Below are positions 47,986 to 61,255 of a stretch of 64,000 bases of DNA, in pieces. Positions within the stretch are counted from its first letter, which is position 1, and every line of letters starts with the position of its first letter. The translations under genes were made by a program, and so were the position numbers. Source of the stretch: Telopea speciosissima (taxonomy: Eukaryota > Streptophyta > Magnoliopsida > Proteales > Proteaceae); contig NC_057917.1 in NCBI RefSeq assembly GCF_018873765.1, positions 53,871,464 to 53,935,463 on the forward strand, given 5' to 3'. The notes under the pieces are model-generated. The model saw nothing but the letters and a program-made list of their open reading frames with translations. It was not told the DNA's origin and ran no database searches.

Positions 47986-48710
47986 ACATACCCATGCTTT
48001 TCTTAACCATTTCTAGGACACACCATGCTTATTGAAGTGTATAAATTAGATTACATCTGAAAAGCAATATTCAACATAACCAGCTTATTCAACCATACCA
48101 ATTTCACAGTCCTGTCAAAAAATCTCGGTTCCTCGTAAACTATTTAGTGGTTAAAAAAATCTCGTCCAAACAATTTATTAAACACAACATATTTAATAAG
48201 AACAAATTGAACCCCTTCCAATAATAATTTAAAAATTACCAAACTGATGCCATATAACATCCAGATCACACTAGCAAATGCAAGGAGTCCAACATCCAGG
48301 GCTTTAAGTATCAGTGTGTATCGTATTTTATCAGCCGATAAGTATCGGTATTGGTAGGCATCGACACGATACTTCTTTTTCAAAAAATAAAAATACAAAA
48401 ATGCACCAACCGATATGGGTCAATACAGTCCCAACAGATCAGTACAGGTCAGATACATTTGATATGTCTCCTTTAAACCCACAAAACAGAAACCATGAAC
48501 GAGATACGAAACTGAGAGCAACTGAAAGCCTTGGAAATCTGTTTTTCTTGTTGATCTAAGTTGGGGGAATTATTTACATAAAAACGACTCTGATCTTCAC
48601 TATTTCAACAAGTTAGAGGGATTTACAGTGCTCATATCACGGATCAAAACAATTTTGGGTAAAACAGAAGTAATGTTGCATCTCTCTCACTCTCTCTTTC
48701 TCATATGCAT

Positions 48711-50410
48711 TATTCATGCATTTCTTAACCATTTCTGTGTATCTTTAACAAATCTTGCATCTCTCCGATATGATATGATATGTCTCTTAAAATCACCTCT
48801 CCTATATGATACCCGATACAGATACTTAAATCCTTGCCATCACCACTGCATCATCTAACATCTGGCACAAAAATATCTATGCTATTTTTCGTCCTCCAAG
48901 AGATAATGCGCAATAACAGATCTACATCTGTCGGGTTTGAAATGATGGAAAAATCAACCCCATTTTCTTTTTTCTAGCACTGCAGCTTCCATCAAATCTT
49001 GTCAGATACTGGGCATTCCTCAGGTCAGTTTGATCTCCAAACCGCAGTGCCAATCCACTTATCATTACTTCATTTACACAGGTGACTGAGCACACCTTTT
49101 GTTGGATGGATGAGGATGTTAAAAATGTCCTCTTTAGTATTCTTCACTCTCAATCCTTCATTTCAGTTCGTCCTAATCTCCTATATTCTTTTGTAATGCC
49201 TATTCAGCTATGCATATCAAACCTTCCAGGTCAATTTGTTTTCCACAAGGGTGCTCGCAGATCATTATTGAGTTCTACCACTTATTGGTTTGAGATTTCT
49301 GGCCTCACAGGCTCATTCTAGGTCCCACTGTTCATAGAGTTGCACAAAATCTAAAATCATAGAAATGCTCCTTGCTAATCAGATGCTGGACAATGCAGCT
49401 AATTATATTGGTCTTCTCAAGCATTTTGTTATTTGCTGCGGCAATGACCCTATTGTCTAGTATGGGGCATATGACAAGTCCTGATTTTTTCATGGATTTT
49501 TACCCTATAAAAGCCTCGTACATTTAGAAGTTGGCCAATCCCCCTCAATTTTACAAGGGATGAGACCACTAGTATATGAGGCAATTGAAGTATAAAAGAT
49601 TCAAAAGAATAAAAGTTAAATGCTAAGTAACCATAGGATCTAAACTTCATGACTTACAACCCTGCCCCTGCATGGAGATGAACACTTCCTAGTTCCTTAC
49701 TCTGAGGTGTTCACCAATAGAGACAATATCCTCCAACCTCATAATCATTTAATCCTCCAAAAGCCAAAGTCCATAAGCATCTGGATGACAGAGATGACAT
49801 AGCTATAATTGGACTGCCCTTTATGAAAAGACAAAGAGTACCAATCATGGATCTTAGAACCAGGCAGATCGTCCCTCCACCAAAGGTCCTCCTATTCACC
49901 AAAGACTTTTAAATAATTCATCATCCCAGTCTACTAAAATGAGGAACCAACCTATCCAGTCAAATTCCTGCCAGGCCTCTCACTGTCTTCATCAGGGCCA
50001 CCATACTGCTTAGTCTAGCCCCTACAAATTAATTGATTTTATAAATTTAACGGGTATTGGATATAAATAACATATCCACAGCTTCTTCAAGAGTTTCACA
50101 CAAATCACGTCCCATATAATAACACACCCCTCATCAAGCCTTTTGCTGTTTTACAATCTAAACTACCAGCATCCTATAACCAAATCAGGGCCAACAATTC
50201 AGAAGTCAAACATTCATTAACATCATATAGTTCGTCTTCTGCAGCAGACAAACCATCATGCATACAATTACTTTGTTCTTTACCTGCACTTTTCAGCTCC
50301 CATCTCCCATCTCCCCAACAACCTCTTATGTAAAGATAACAGCAATAAAATTTGAAGTGGAACTTCAGTCAAGACCTTAGTAAGTTCGGGAACAGCAATT
50401 GAACGGGTCA
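48711..50410. other. Spacer, no supported gene
   Basis: Some weakly coding-like readings occur (about 49082-49320 plus; 49711-49902 minus), but I cannot place them in a family. Confidence 0.4.
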
Positions 50411-50560
50411 GACGGCAATAATACCTTTCAAGAATCTGGTGTAATAAAATGCGTATGGCAATGATACGGTACGTATTTAACACGGCTGCTGCGTAGGTGA
50501 AAAATACAGACATATATTCACTATGTAACAGACATGCACCACCTAATAAACAAAATAATA
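50411..50560. repeat. Direct repeat, first copy
   Basis: About 150 bp (GGCAATAATAC to CACCTAATAAACA) recur at 57431-57580 in the same direction with moderate divergence. They lie on either side of the Copia fossil but outside its LTRs, so they belong to the target sequence, not to the element. Confidence 0.75.
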
Positions 50561-51291
50561 ATATGTACACAATGATTTTATCAAAGGGAAGCCTCACAAC
50601 TAAAATAAACACAATATAATATCGCCTATTTTCAAGTGGTTGGCTCTCTAATCAGTCATGGAGAAATGAGACTGATGACCTCAGGCGTTTACATTTATTG
50701 GGCCTATTTATCAAACCTTCAACTCATAAACTCAACTATCAAAAGGGGGGGGGGGGGGGGAGGGGGATCATAAACATAGTGAAAGAACAATAAAATTGAA
50801 GGAGGTTCTCTGAATTAATTCCGGCCAATACTGTGCAAAATTGCAGATCCACAGCCAAACCTGTGTAACCCAATTAAAAACCAAAAGCTCTGAATTATGG
50901 AGGGGTCTTGAATTAATGGAGGTGTTAATTTGAATGTTCTTTTACAGTTTTACTTGAATCACATTCTGCGCCTTGGATTTTATTACAACTGTTGCCTCAT
51001 CTAAAAGCTAAAAATCGATTCAGTTGGAAACTATTAAACTGGCATTCCACAAATGATGTTCCAAATCATGGTTTTAGAACTTGGAGAATTGACTCATTTG
51101 CTAACCAGCTGATCTGAGTGAATTGCTGAGTCATTATGAACAAATAATTATTAACTCTAGATAGCGTATTTGTCTTATGATATTTTCAATGAGAGAGATG
51201 TTGGATTAAGAATGGAAGTATTTCAAGCTACAACACTTATAGCTGCAGGAAATCACTCAATGGTAGGAATAGGAGATGCAAACTTGGCTGG
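50561..51291. other. Spacer with G16 run
   Basis: A run of 16 G lies at 50745-50760. No gene is supported. Confidence 0.45.
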
Positions 51292-51296
51292 GAAAT

Positions 51297-51490
51297 TGTA
51301 GAGAGACTCAAATTAGGGTAAGGCTTGGATGTTTAATTCATCCCAAGCACTTCCATATTTATAATCATAATGAAGAAATAAATATTAGTACATAAGCAAT
51401 GTGGGACTAAACCACATATAAGAATAAATAAATAATAAAGGAAAATAAGCTCCAGAATACCCTGGGGGTATTCTGGCCATATATCTAACA
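51297..51490 (-). repeat. Copia 3' LTR, 194 bp
   Basis: On the minus strand it starts TGTTAGATATATGGCC and ends CTCTCTACA. It is the same length as its partner at 56686-56879. Confidence 0.92.
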
Positions 51491-54400
51491 CTCCCCCTCA
51501 AGTTGGAGCATATATATCATGCATGCCCAACTTGACTAAGATAGGATGAAACAGCTTGCTACTCAGTCCCTTAGTGAACACATCAGCCAGTTGATCAGTA
51601 GACTTCACAAAGGGAACACAAATGAGGCCGGCTTCAAGCTTCTCCTTGATGAAATATCGGTCAACCTCCACGTGTTTAGTACGATCATGTTGGACAGGGT
51701 TATAAGCAATGCTAATGGCAGCTTTATTGTCACAATAAAGCATCATAGGAAGATGGACAGCAACACCGATATCCTGCAATAATCCCCTAAGCCACAGAAG
51801 TTCACAAATTCCTTGTGCCATCGCACGAAACTCGGCTTCAGCACTGGACCTTACCACAACATTCTGCTTTTTGCTACGCCATGTGACAAGGTTCCCACCC
51901 ACAAAGGAACAGTAGCCAGAGATAGATTTCCTGTCAGGAGAACCAGCCCAATCGGCATCAGTATAGGCTTCAATCTTAAGGTGACCAGTAGGAGATAAAA
52001 GGATTCCCTTACCTGGAGCAGATTTCAAATACCTCAAAATACGACGGACCGCATCCATATGAGAGGAATAGGGATCATGCATGAACTGGCTCACCAAACT
52101 TACAGCAACTGCTATGTCAGGTCGTGTATGAGAAAGGTAGATTAGTTTGCCCACTAACTGCTAATAAACACCCTTGTCAACAGGCTCACCCTCTTTCTCC
52201 CTAAGTTTTGAAGTAGCTTCCATAGGAGTATCTGAAGGATGACAGCCTAGCAGCCCTGTCTCAGTCAATAGATCAATGACATATTTTCTTTGAGAAAGAA
52301 AGGTGCCCTTTGAAAATCGAGCAACTTCTATTCCTAAAAAATATTTCAGAGGACCAAGATCTTTGACCTCAAACTCACGACCAAGGAGGAGCTTCAAATC
52401 CCTGTTAGCATCACCATCATTACCAGTGACCACAATATCATCCACATAGACTATTAGAAGAGTTACCTTGTCACCAACTCGTCTAATAAACAAAGTGTGA
52501 TCAGCATTACTCTGCTTATAACCTGCTGAAATCATAGCCTTGTGAAATATGCCAAACCAGGCCCAAGGTGACTGTTTCAGCCCATAAAGTGCACGCTTTA
52601 GTCTACAGACCCTGCCCTTGGTCCTATCATCAGAGAAGCCTGGTAGAATGTCCATATATACCTCCTCCTCAAGCTCCCAATGGAGGAAGGCATTCTTTAC
52701 ATCTAACTGTTGAAGATCCCACCTAAGATTTACAGCACAAGATAATAGCACCCTGACAGTGTTAAGCTTTGCCACTGGTGCAAAGGTCTCCTGATAGTCA
52801 ACTCCATAAGTTTGAGTGAACCCCTTTGCAACTAGACGTGCCTTATATCGATCCACAGAACCATCAACCTTCTGTTTGACCACAAAGACCCATTAACATC
52901 CAACTAGTTTTTTCCCTGGAGGAAGAGTCACAAGCTCCCATGTATTATTTTTATGTAGTGCTCTCATTTCTTCCAACATTGCTGCCTTCCACTTTTCATC
53001 TGTAGATGCTTCCTGCCAATTTCTAGGAATCGAAACAAAAGAAAGAGAGGATACAAAAACACGAAAAGAAGGAGAAAGAGAACTATAAGACATAACACGA
53101 GATATGGGATGTAAAGTACAAGTCCTAGTACCTTTACGATGAGCAATAGGTAGGTCGGAAGAAGAGGGATTACCAGGAGATGGAGGATCTGGATCTGGAG
53201 CCGGCAATTGGATGGGTATTGGTGCTAAAGTGGATTGCAGCTGCCCTCTGTTGGTTCTGCCCCTTGTGTAGGTGAGTATGTTGGAGTTGTCAATTCTCTT
53301 CTGCAATTCACCAATAGTTCTTTGGACTGGAGTCAGCTCCCCCTGAATAGGAACATTAACAACACTATTTTCTATGGTCTCCCCCTGTAAAGGATTCCCA
53401 TTAGGTGAGGGAGGAACAACCAGAGGAGGTTGGGCATTAATTAAAATAGGATGGGCAGTGTCCAAAGGAGACTGGGCAGCAGTCAAATGAGGCTGGACAG
53501 CAGCCATGGGTGGTGGAGCAGCCGTGGGTGGTGGTAAAGGAGGCTGGGCAGCAGCCAAAGGAACCTCCAGTGGAGGAATCTCGAAAGACACATCTTCACT
53601 AGAACTCTCCCCCTGAAGAGGTGGTGAAGAATAATAAGAAAGGGTCTCATGGAAAACAACATCCATACTAACCATGGTACGGCGGGAAGGGGAATGGTAA
53701 CACTTATAACCTTTCTGGGTTGGACAATAACCCAAGAAAATACAACGAAGCCCCCGAGGCTCAAGTTTGCCGGGAGATCTGGTATCTCTAGCATAACACA
53801 CACACCCAAATACTTTGGGAGGTACAATAAAGGAGGAATGGCCCAGCAAAATATCAGAGGGGTACGGGAATCAAGAACCTGAGAAGGTGGCCTATTGATG
53901 AGATAGGCGGCAGTTAAAACCGCATCCCCCCAATATTGAGATGGAACATTCCTCGCAAACATCAAAGCCCTGGCCATTTCCAACAAGTGGCGATTCTTTC
54001 TTTCTGCCACACCATTCTGGGTAGAGGTATCAACACAACTAGTTTCGTGAATAATGCCATGATCAGCCATATATTTTTGAAATTGGGATTCAGTATACTC
54101 AGTTCCATATCACTTCTCAATATTTGGAGAGTAGCCTGGAACTGAGTTTGTATCATCTTATGAAAATGCTGAAAACATGAGAAAACCTGATTTTTAGTAT
54201 GTAAAAGATATACCCAAGTATTCCTAGAATGACAATCAATGAAAGAGACAAACCAACGATGACCAAAAATAGATGGCTTATGACTAGGGCCCCAAACATC
54301 AGAATGTCCCATATGAAAACAAGAAGAACTTTTTTTATTTGAAATAGGATAAGTTGAAAGTGTCTGTTTGGCCAGAACACAAGCCTCACAAAAAAAGTTA

Positions 54401-56685
54401 TCCTTAGTATGTAGGGTGACCAAACTAGGAAATAAATGAGCTAAAATTCCTAAAGGGGGGTGACCTAACCAAGAGTGCCATTGGTAGAGTTCAGAAGAGA
54501 CCAAGGAGTTCTGATGCAGCGGAGATGGTAGTGGTGGTGGAGAGAAGCGACTGTTATCAAGCAGGTACAGGCCACCATGCACTTTACCCAATCCAATCGT
54601 CTTCCTAGAGTCTAGATCCTGAAACACACAATGAGAAGGAAAAAAAGTGATTTTGCTGTTAAGATCACGAATGATACTACTAATTGAAAGAAGGTTAGTA
54701 GTAAAATTAGGGATGTGCAAAACAGAAGACAAGGGAAGAGAAGAAGTGCAGTTGATGATTCCTTTTCCAGATATGGAAGAAATGGAACCATCAGCCACTT
54801 TAACCTTATCTTTCCCAGAAGTGGGAGAATATCTGTGAAACAGACTAGAGGAACCGGTCATATGATCTGTATCTCCAGAATCTATGATCCAAGGATGGAA
54901 AGCCACAGAAACACAATGACCTCCAAATAGAATACCTGACCGGGCAAAGTGTGGACTTGAAGGAGCCGAAGAATTGGCAGTAGCAGCGGAAGACCTGAGC
55001 ATACGTAGGAGTGCCTGTAGATCATCCTGGGATAGACCAGTGTCAGTAGCAGGGGCTGGAGTAACAGTCTCAGTCTGATGGGCCTTGGTTTTTGTCTTTA
55101 TCTTTGTCTTGGCAACCCTTTTAGCTTCAAAATCAGCTGGTTTCCCATGAAGTTTCCAAAACTTCTCTTTGGTGTGATAAGGTTTGTGACAGTGCTCACA
55201 AACAACAGTCCCTGTAGTAGATTCACCAAGAGAAGCAGTGCCACTAGGTGCAAGAGGGGCCAGGGCAGCAGCCTTGAGAGCTGATCTGTCAGTAATAGGA
55301 GGGTGCAACATGGTAGCCCTACGGTTCTCCTCAGAGGATACCAAGGCATAAGATTGTTCAAGTGTGGGAAAAGAAGTATGGCCTAACACTTGAACACGAA
55401 TCTGATCATACTCTACATTCAAGCCAGCCAAGAAATCATAGACCCTGATCTTGTCCACATGCTTCTTATAGGAAGCAATGTCAGCAACGGTAGTAGGGTG
55501 AAAGTCAGAGAAGCGGTCCAACTGTTGCCACAGACTGCGTAGAGTAGTATAGTATTTCGAAACTGAAAGTTCTCCCTGAGTGGTGTGAAGGACTTTCTGC
55601 CGAAATTCATATACTTGGGCATCATTACCAAGCTGCCCGTAGGTTTCCTAGCAAGCTGCCCAAATCTGAGAGGCAGTGTCCAGAAGAAGAAAGTTATGCT
55701 GCAAATCTAAAGTCATAGAGCCTATCAGGTAGGACATGAGAACACCATTACTGGCAAGTCACCTTTCCTGAGCAGGTCCTTGTGTACTGGGCATAACACT
55801 AATGCCATTACTATGGCTGGTGAGACCACGGCCAGCAATGGCAAAGGAGGCAGATCTGGACCATAGAAGGTAATTGGAGCCATCAAGCTTAATAGGATTG
55901 GGTGGAAAGCTGTGGTAGTTTGTCTTGCTGTGACCATCATTAGGTGGCTGATCCCAAGTAGCTGAAGAATCAATAGAATCACCCATACTGGCAGCAAATA
56001 AGCCCAATAATATCCTCAAGTGAAGGGCTGTAATCAGTCTCCAAAAAATCAGAAACAGCAGCCAAGTAGAAATCCTATATCGATATTGTCAGGGTTTTGA
56101 AAAAAACCCTGTAATGCTGAAATCGATGAAGGGAATAAGGTGTCAAAAATCTGCAGAGAAGTGGTAGCAACTGAGGTCGAGGGACCCTCTATGATGGAAG
56201 AAACACCCTGCAAAAAATCAGAACCAAACGGCAGCAACAAGCAGCCCCACACCCAAAGTCGACAATTATCAGGGTTTTGAAAAAAAAAAAACCCTGAAGA
56301 TGGAGATCGATTGGGAGTGGGGGTCTTCAATCAATGAGAAAAGGCTGGACAGATGCTGGAAAGGGTGCTGAAGAAGCTCCAATAAGTGAAAAACAGCCTG
56401 CAATAATGGTAGGGGGTGATCTCCAAAAAAAACTTGAAGTCTTCAATACGGCAAGTGATGTCCAGCAGCTATCGAGCAAGTATTAATTCATGAGAAAAAA
56501 GGAAAAAGAGGTAGGGAGGGGCAGCAACTAGATCATATGACCACCTCTTGTAGTGCTGCCCTTATGGAAGAGGGAGAACCAAGGAGAAAAAAAGGAGAAA
56601 CAAAGAGAAAAAACAATGGAAGAGAAAAAAGAGGAAAAGAAATCGATGGGGGGTGGTCCCTAATTCGAAGTCAGCTCTGATACCA

Positions 56686-56879
56686 TGAAGAGAGACTTAA
56701 ATTAGGGTAAGGCTTGGATGTTTAATTCATCCCAAGCACTTCTATATTTATAATCATAATGAAGAAATAAATATTAGTACATAAGCAATGTGGGACTAAA
56801 CCACATATAAGAATAAACAAATAATAAAGGAAAAAAAGGTCCAGAATACCGCCACGGTATTCTGGCCATATATCTAACA
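56686..56879 (-). repeat. Copia 5' LTR, 194 bp
   Basis: On the minus strand it starts TGTTAGATATATGGCC and ends CTCTTCA, directly followed by the tRNA-Met-type primer site at about 56685-56674. Confidence 0.92.
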
Positions 56880-56884
56880 GAAAT

Positions 56885-57430
56885 TGATGCCGTATATTCC
56901 CCACACTGATTCTGGCAGGGATGGGGGAAGAACATAAACCTAAATGCCTGATGGAGAGGAAGTAGTGGCGTTGGCTGCTTGGAGTTTTGAACCATCTGAA
57001 ATCTTACTCAAGCTGCTTTACAATGGGACACCTCAAGATCCAGCAACTTATAGTATGACTAATACAGAGAAGAAGGGGCCGAGGTCTGCTTCAAGTACCG
57101 CTGCAATCGACACTGCAATCTTTGGCCAAACGGAGACAGAGAAGAAGAAAAGGAACAGAGAGTGTACACACCGCAGCAAGTACCATTGCAAACGGAGCCT
57201 GTAACCACCTTAGATGGAGAGTAGATGAAGAAGAGGAAGGGGGCAAGGGATATTGAGACTTAGATGTAGACTCACTGGCGTAAACTGAAATGGGAATGGA
57301 GAAGAACGGGGCAGCCGCTAGAGTTCCACGATTTGGGTATTTAGGGTTCTTGCGAGTTGCGATTGGGACTTAGTAAGTTTGGTTACGGCAAAAAAATGGG
57401 TGGGGATACGTATGAGTATTAAACGGACTA
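56885..57430. other. Spacer
   Basis: No recognisable gene. The stretch 57100-57360 resembles 59030-59200 (CGGAGACAGAGAAGAAGA followed by GGGGGCAGGGG-type sequence), suggesting another dispersed repeat. Confidence 0.4.
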
Positions 57431-57580
57431 GGCGACAATAATACTTTTCAAAAATCCGGCACAATAAAACATGTACGGCCATGATACGATACATGTTTAA
57501 TACGGCTGCTCCGGGAGCAAAAATACGGGCATATAGTCACTATGCAACAGAAATTTACACCACCTAATAAACACAATAAC
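57431..57580. repeat. Direct repeat, second copy
   Basis: This is the partner of 50411-50560, in the same orientation and with moderate divergence. Confidence 0.75.
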
Positions 57581-58606
57581 AGGTTCATAATGCAGCAAAA
57601 TACAGAATAGAATAAGTAATCCAAACAATGGAGCAATCTCCAACAATATAACAATCTAACACAGTGCAACTTTCACACACAACAAATAATCCACAGTAAA
57701 CAGCCATTGTATAGATTTTCTAAAAGAACAACTTCCATTATGAAGGGTTAATTTCAGCATTTAAAGATGGTTGACATGGTGGACTGATTCTGAGTTACAA
57801 AGCTACGACTGCATATCAGTTCAACAGGTGTTCAACCAAGATCATAAAAGAGGCTTAATATTTAGAGTTTGAATTGCAGATTTGTAGGTCAAGGTCAACG
57901 AATACAAGGTTAACCAACCCACCTATCATGAAACTTCTACTAATGAATCTCATGTTCTCACGCCATTACCAAAGGGCAATGCCTAATCCATGCCATTGTC
58001 ACCAACCACGGGCTAAAATATTGTTTTAAACATTTGGGTCTGGCTAGTTCAGAACTTCAGATGGTATGGGACAGTCAATGGAGTTCAAACCACTATGGAT
58101 TTGCTGCATTTGGAAGTGTGAGATCAGGCTGGAATATTGTTGATTCCATGCTGTTAGTAAATAAAGAATCCCATGGATACAGTTCAAATCTAACCTGAAC
58201 GGATATGGGAACACAGCGGAAGAGATCAAGAGCCAAGCTTTTGATTACTGGCACCACCAACACGAACAATCTTCTGCAATTTCTAGATGTCACAAGGTTT
58301 ATCCACCGAGAACTTGACAACACAAATCCTTTGGAAAAGATGGAATCCCACAGAGAACACAAAGACTTGGAGAGCAAGAGTGAGAGGAGAGAATTAGACT
58401 CAAGTTGTTAGGGCCTTAGGGTTTAGGAGGTGTATTTATAATGACACCCGAGCCTCCCCCCTCTTTTAGAGTCACAATGAGAATGGGAAAGTCTCTCTCT
58501 CTTTCTTGCGGGTTGCATGCGGCTGCCCAGGGTGGGTGCCCTGAGCCGGGTCCAAAACCCGGTTCCTATTAACACAGGCATTAGTGTGTGGAGTTCTGTA
58601 CCAACA
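57581..58606 (-). mobile_element. Probable LTR or LTR fragment, minus strand
   Basis: On the minus strand TGTTGGTACAGAACTCCACA starts at 58606, and a TATAAATACACC box at about 58440-58428 is followed by a CT-rich leader with ACTCTTGCTCTCC. The 3' end is not defined and no primer site was found, so the left limit is a guess. Confidence 0.4.
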
Positions 58607-58921
58607 GGTTCAACCCACATGGTCTGATACAGATATTTAAGAAAAATCTTATCAGCAGACGCTTTCTTCAATTCTCACCAACTGAAAAAGAAGAATAACG
58701 TGAATCATCACAAAAGGAAAAGACCCAGAGGTGATATAGTATAATCTTAGAAAAATAATGTAGTGGGAAGTGAACTAGACCATAGAGAAGAGAAGAGGGA
58801 TAATCCTTTCATAGCGAAAGCTGGTCACTGTTCAACACTGTCATCAACGGGAGAAAAAACATAGATATAGATTACAGATTACGGAAAATAGGAAGGGACT
58901 TACCGAGAAGAGACTTGTCAG

Positions 58922-58924
<3 letters not shown>
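58607..58924. other. Spacer
   Basis: Nothing recognised. Confidence 0.4.

Positions 58925-59019
<95 letters not shown>
58925..59019. repeat. Poly-C tract, 95 bases
   Basis: An unbroken run of 95 C is preceded by CAGCTG and followed by ACGCTGC. It is the longest of the G/C homopolymers here. The exact length in an assembly is doubtful, because reads usually slip in such tracts. Confidence 0.9.
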
Positions 59020-59865
59020 ACGCTGCTATCAATTGGGAACGAAGACAGAGAAGAGGAAAGGGGCAGGGGGCTCAATACACTCAGATAGAGATTCTCTAGC
59101 TGTCGCTCCAATTGATTAGGAACGGAGACGGAGACGGAGAAGAAGACAGGGGGCAGGGGCTTGGGTTCCTAAACCAGAGAAAATGATAACTCGAAAAGTT
59201 CTTCTTCGGTGTTAGGTTTTGATTTGGAGTATGGGTTTTTTGCGTTTTGATATATTATTTTTAAATTATAAGGCAACGTTACTTATGGCGTATGATACGT
59301 TTATATGTATTATAGGTGTAAAAATGATTTTTTACCGTATGAATGCACTTATACGGTAAAAATATGTTTTTTATTTGAAATGTTCAGATATGTGTATTAT
59401 ACGCAAATTTACTAACAAAGATCCTGACTGTCTATTAATATGAACCGAACCGATTCAAGTATTTTTATATTTCAAACCAACATCGAACCACCTAATTATT
59501 GTTTGTTCGGTTCCAATTTTTATTCAACGGATTCGATTTTCAGTTCAGGTTTAATATCGACCATCTTTAGCTTGTCCCATGGTTGACCTCAATCATGCCA
59601 CATGTCATATGATATTGCACTTTTAACTTCTTTTTTGTTTATTTGGGTAGAGCAGTTCTAACTTCCAACCATTGAGCTGCTCAACAGTCAAATTTCATAT
59701 TTAAATTCAATCCTTAGATTTAGTTTTTCGTTCACCCTAAAAGTGAATCTCAAGGATGGTGATTAAACATTATGATAAAACTATGAGAATGTGTGTCTTC
59801 CCTTTGTAAGCGGAGACCAGGCGCGCCACTAACAGAGTCAAGGCAACGGTGCTCGTAGATCAGCT
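59020..59865. other. Spacer
   Basis: AT-rich after 59200. Palindrome-like TATACGGTAAAA/TTTTTACCGTAT words occur near 59325-59365. No gene is supported. Confidence 0.4.
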
Positions 59866-61255
59866 TGTTAGAAGTCATGTAATAGGGGTAGTTTAGGAAC
59901 TAGTTATATTACTAGTTGCCTTATTATGTAATTCTATTTCTTCTTTCTTTATTTCCCTTTTTCCTCCCTAGGGAGGTGGATGTAATTCTCTATTAGTTAT
60001 GATTGAATGAATATAGGGTGTATGGAGAAGCCTCTCCATCACAATCGATTACAACCAAATATTCTCTTCTCTCTTCTCTTGCTATCTTCTTCCTTCTCTC
60101 TTCTTACCTCCTAAACCTAAAATCTAACTTGGTATCAGGGCAGGCTCAAGGTTTGAGAGTCGTGTTCAGTCCCTGTTTTCATTCTTTCTCTTCTCTTTGA
60201 AATCCTTTGTGTCTAAGGATTCCAAAGAGGAGATTTCTGTGTACAACTTTGCTTAAAGAGTATGGAATAGGCTTATTTTAGCCTCTTTTGATGATTGAAG
60301 GATATACCTAAGTTATTTTGAAGCTCTCTTGATGGTTTGGATCTCATACAAAGGCTGCTACAAGTTCCGCCAAGTTCAAGTTCAGGTTGCAGCTGCTGCT
60401 CTTCTCGGATTCCTTTTGTGTCTTGGTCTGACTTATTTGGATCGCCCAAGGACACTTATGAGAGTTGTTATGATCTCCCTTGCTGATTGTAGAAGCCATA
60501 TGAGCAGATAGAGTTCTTGTGTGGGATCCTCTATTCTGCCCAGGTAAACCCGAGAGTGTTTACTTCTTTTTTCTTGCTTCAAGCTACAGTTTGATGCTCC
60601 CTTGGTTGAGGGATGTGTATGCATAGCCTTTGTGAGGCTGTTTTACTTGTTTGAAGTTATTACTACACCTTGCATGCCTTTGTGAGGCCTCTTCTTAGGG
60701 AATGCCTGCTGGACTGTTGTTGTCATGCACTAGAGGTGCTTGATTTACGTCCTCTTAGAGATTTGCTGCTAGGACTGCTTCGGCAGTGTGCTATCCTAGG
60801 CTGCTTATTGGATTTTTTGCTTGTTTGGGTTGAGTGTGTACTCCCCACTTGTCTTTGGTGTTCTTGTTTATTGTCTTTAGTAAAGAATGGCTGCTTCAGA
60901 TGCATCTGTGCTTGGTACTGCTGATTCACAGCCCCCTACTGTTGTCCCTCAGTTGGCTTATGAGAGTACTCACCAACAGATTTCTTTTGTGAAGCTTGAT
61001 GGTACTAATTACCTAGATTGGTCACATGTTGTGAGACTTTCTCTTAGGAGTAAGGGAAAACTTGGATATATCACAGGTGCTATCAAGGCTCCCACAGCTG
61101 GTTCACCTACTTTTGATAAATGGGAGACTGAAAATTCTACAGTTATGACATGGTTGATCTTCTCCATGAAGCCCGAGATTGGGAGACGGTTTACAAGGAA
61201 GGAAACAGCCAAAGCTATTTGGGATAGTGTCTCTGTGGCCAGCTCAACCATTTGG
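59866..61255 (+). mobile_element. Copia fragment: LTR, primer site and gag, truncated
   Basis: The LTR is 59866-about 60129 (starts TGTTAGAAGTCATG), followed at 60131 by a TGGTATCAGGGCAGG primer site and a long leader. A gag start follows at 60887 with TNYLDWSHVVRLSLRSKGK (about 61003-61060) and ETAKAIWDSVSV (about 61204-61240). It is cut off near 61255, where L1 LINE sequence follows soon after. The LTR is the same family as the solo LTR at 14989-15268. Confidence 0.82.

Larger units (their letters stand above)
51292..56884 (-). mobile_element. Ty1/Copia fossil, nearly complete, with GAAAT target duplication
   Basis: The element is 51297-56879 (5,583 bp) on the minus strand, flanked by GAAAT at 51292-51296 and 56880-56884. 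From the 5' side: LTR 56879-56686, primer site TGGTATCAGAGC directly after it, gag (about 56020-55100), protease, integrase (about 54500-53600), reverse transcriptase (about 52885-52161, with FAPVAKLNTVRVLLS and YVDDIVV) and RNase H (52154-51498, with YTDADWAGSPDRKS). The 3' LTR is at 51490-51297. Integrase before RT identifies Copia. It is structurally complete but carries several breaks in its reading frame, so it looks inactive. The LTRs differ at about 11 of 194 sites, five of them in one patch, suggesting insertion within the last few million years; the estimate depends on the rate assumed. Confidence 0.93.

Noticed and set aside
58844-59111. Minus-strand open frames with a long poly-glycine segment
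   Set aside because: The glycine run is just the translation of the 95-base poly-C tract; the flanks show no conserved protein and nearby sequence is repetitive.
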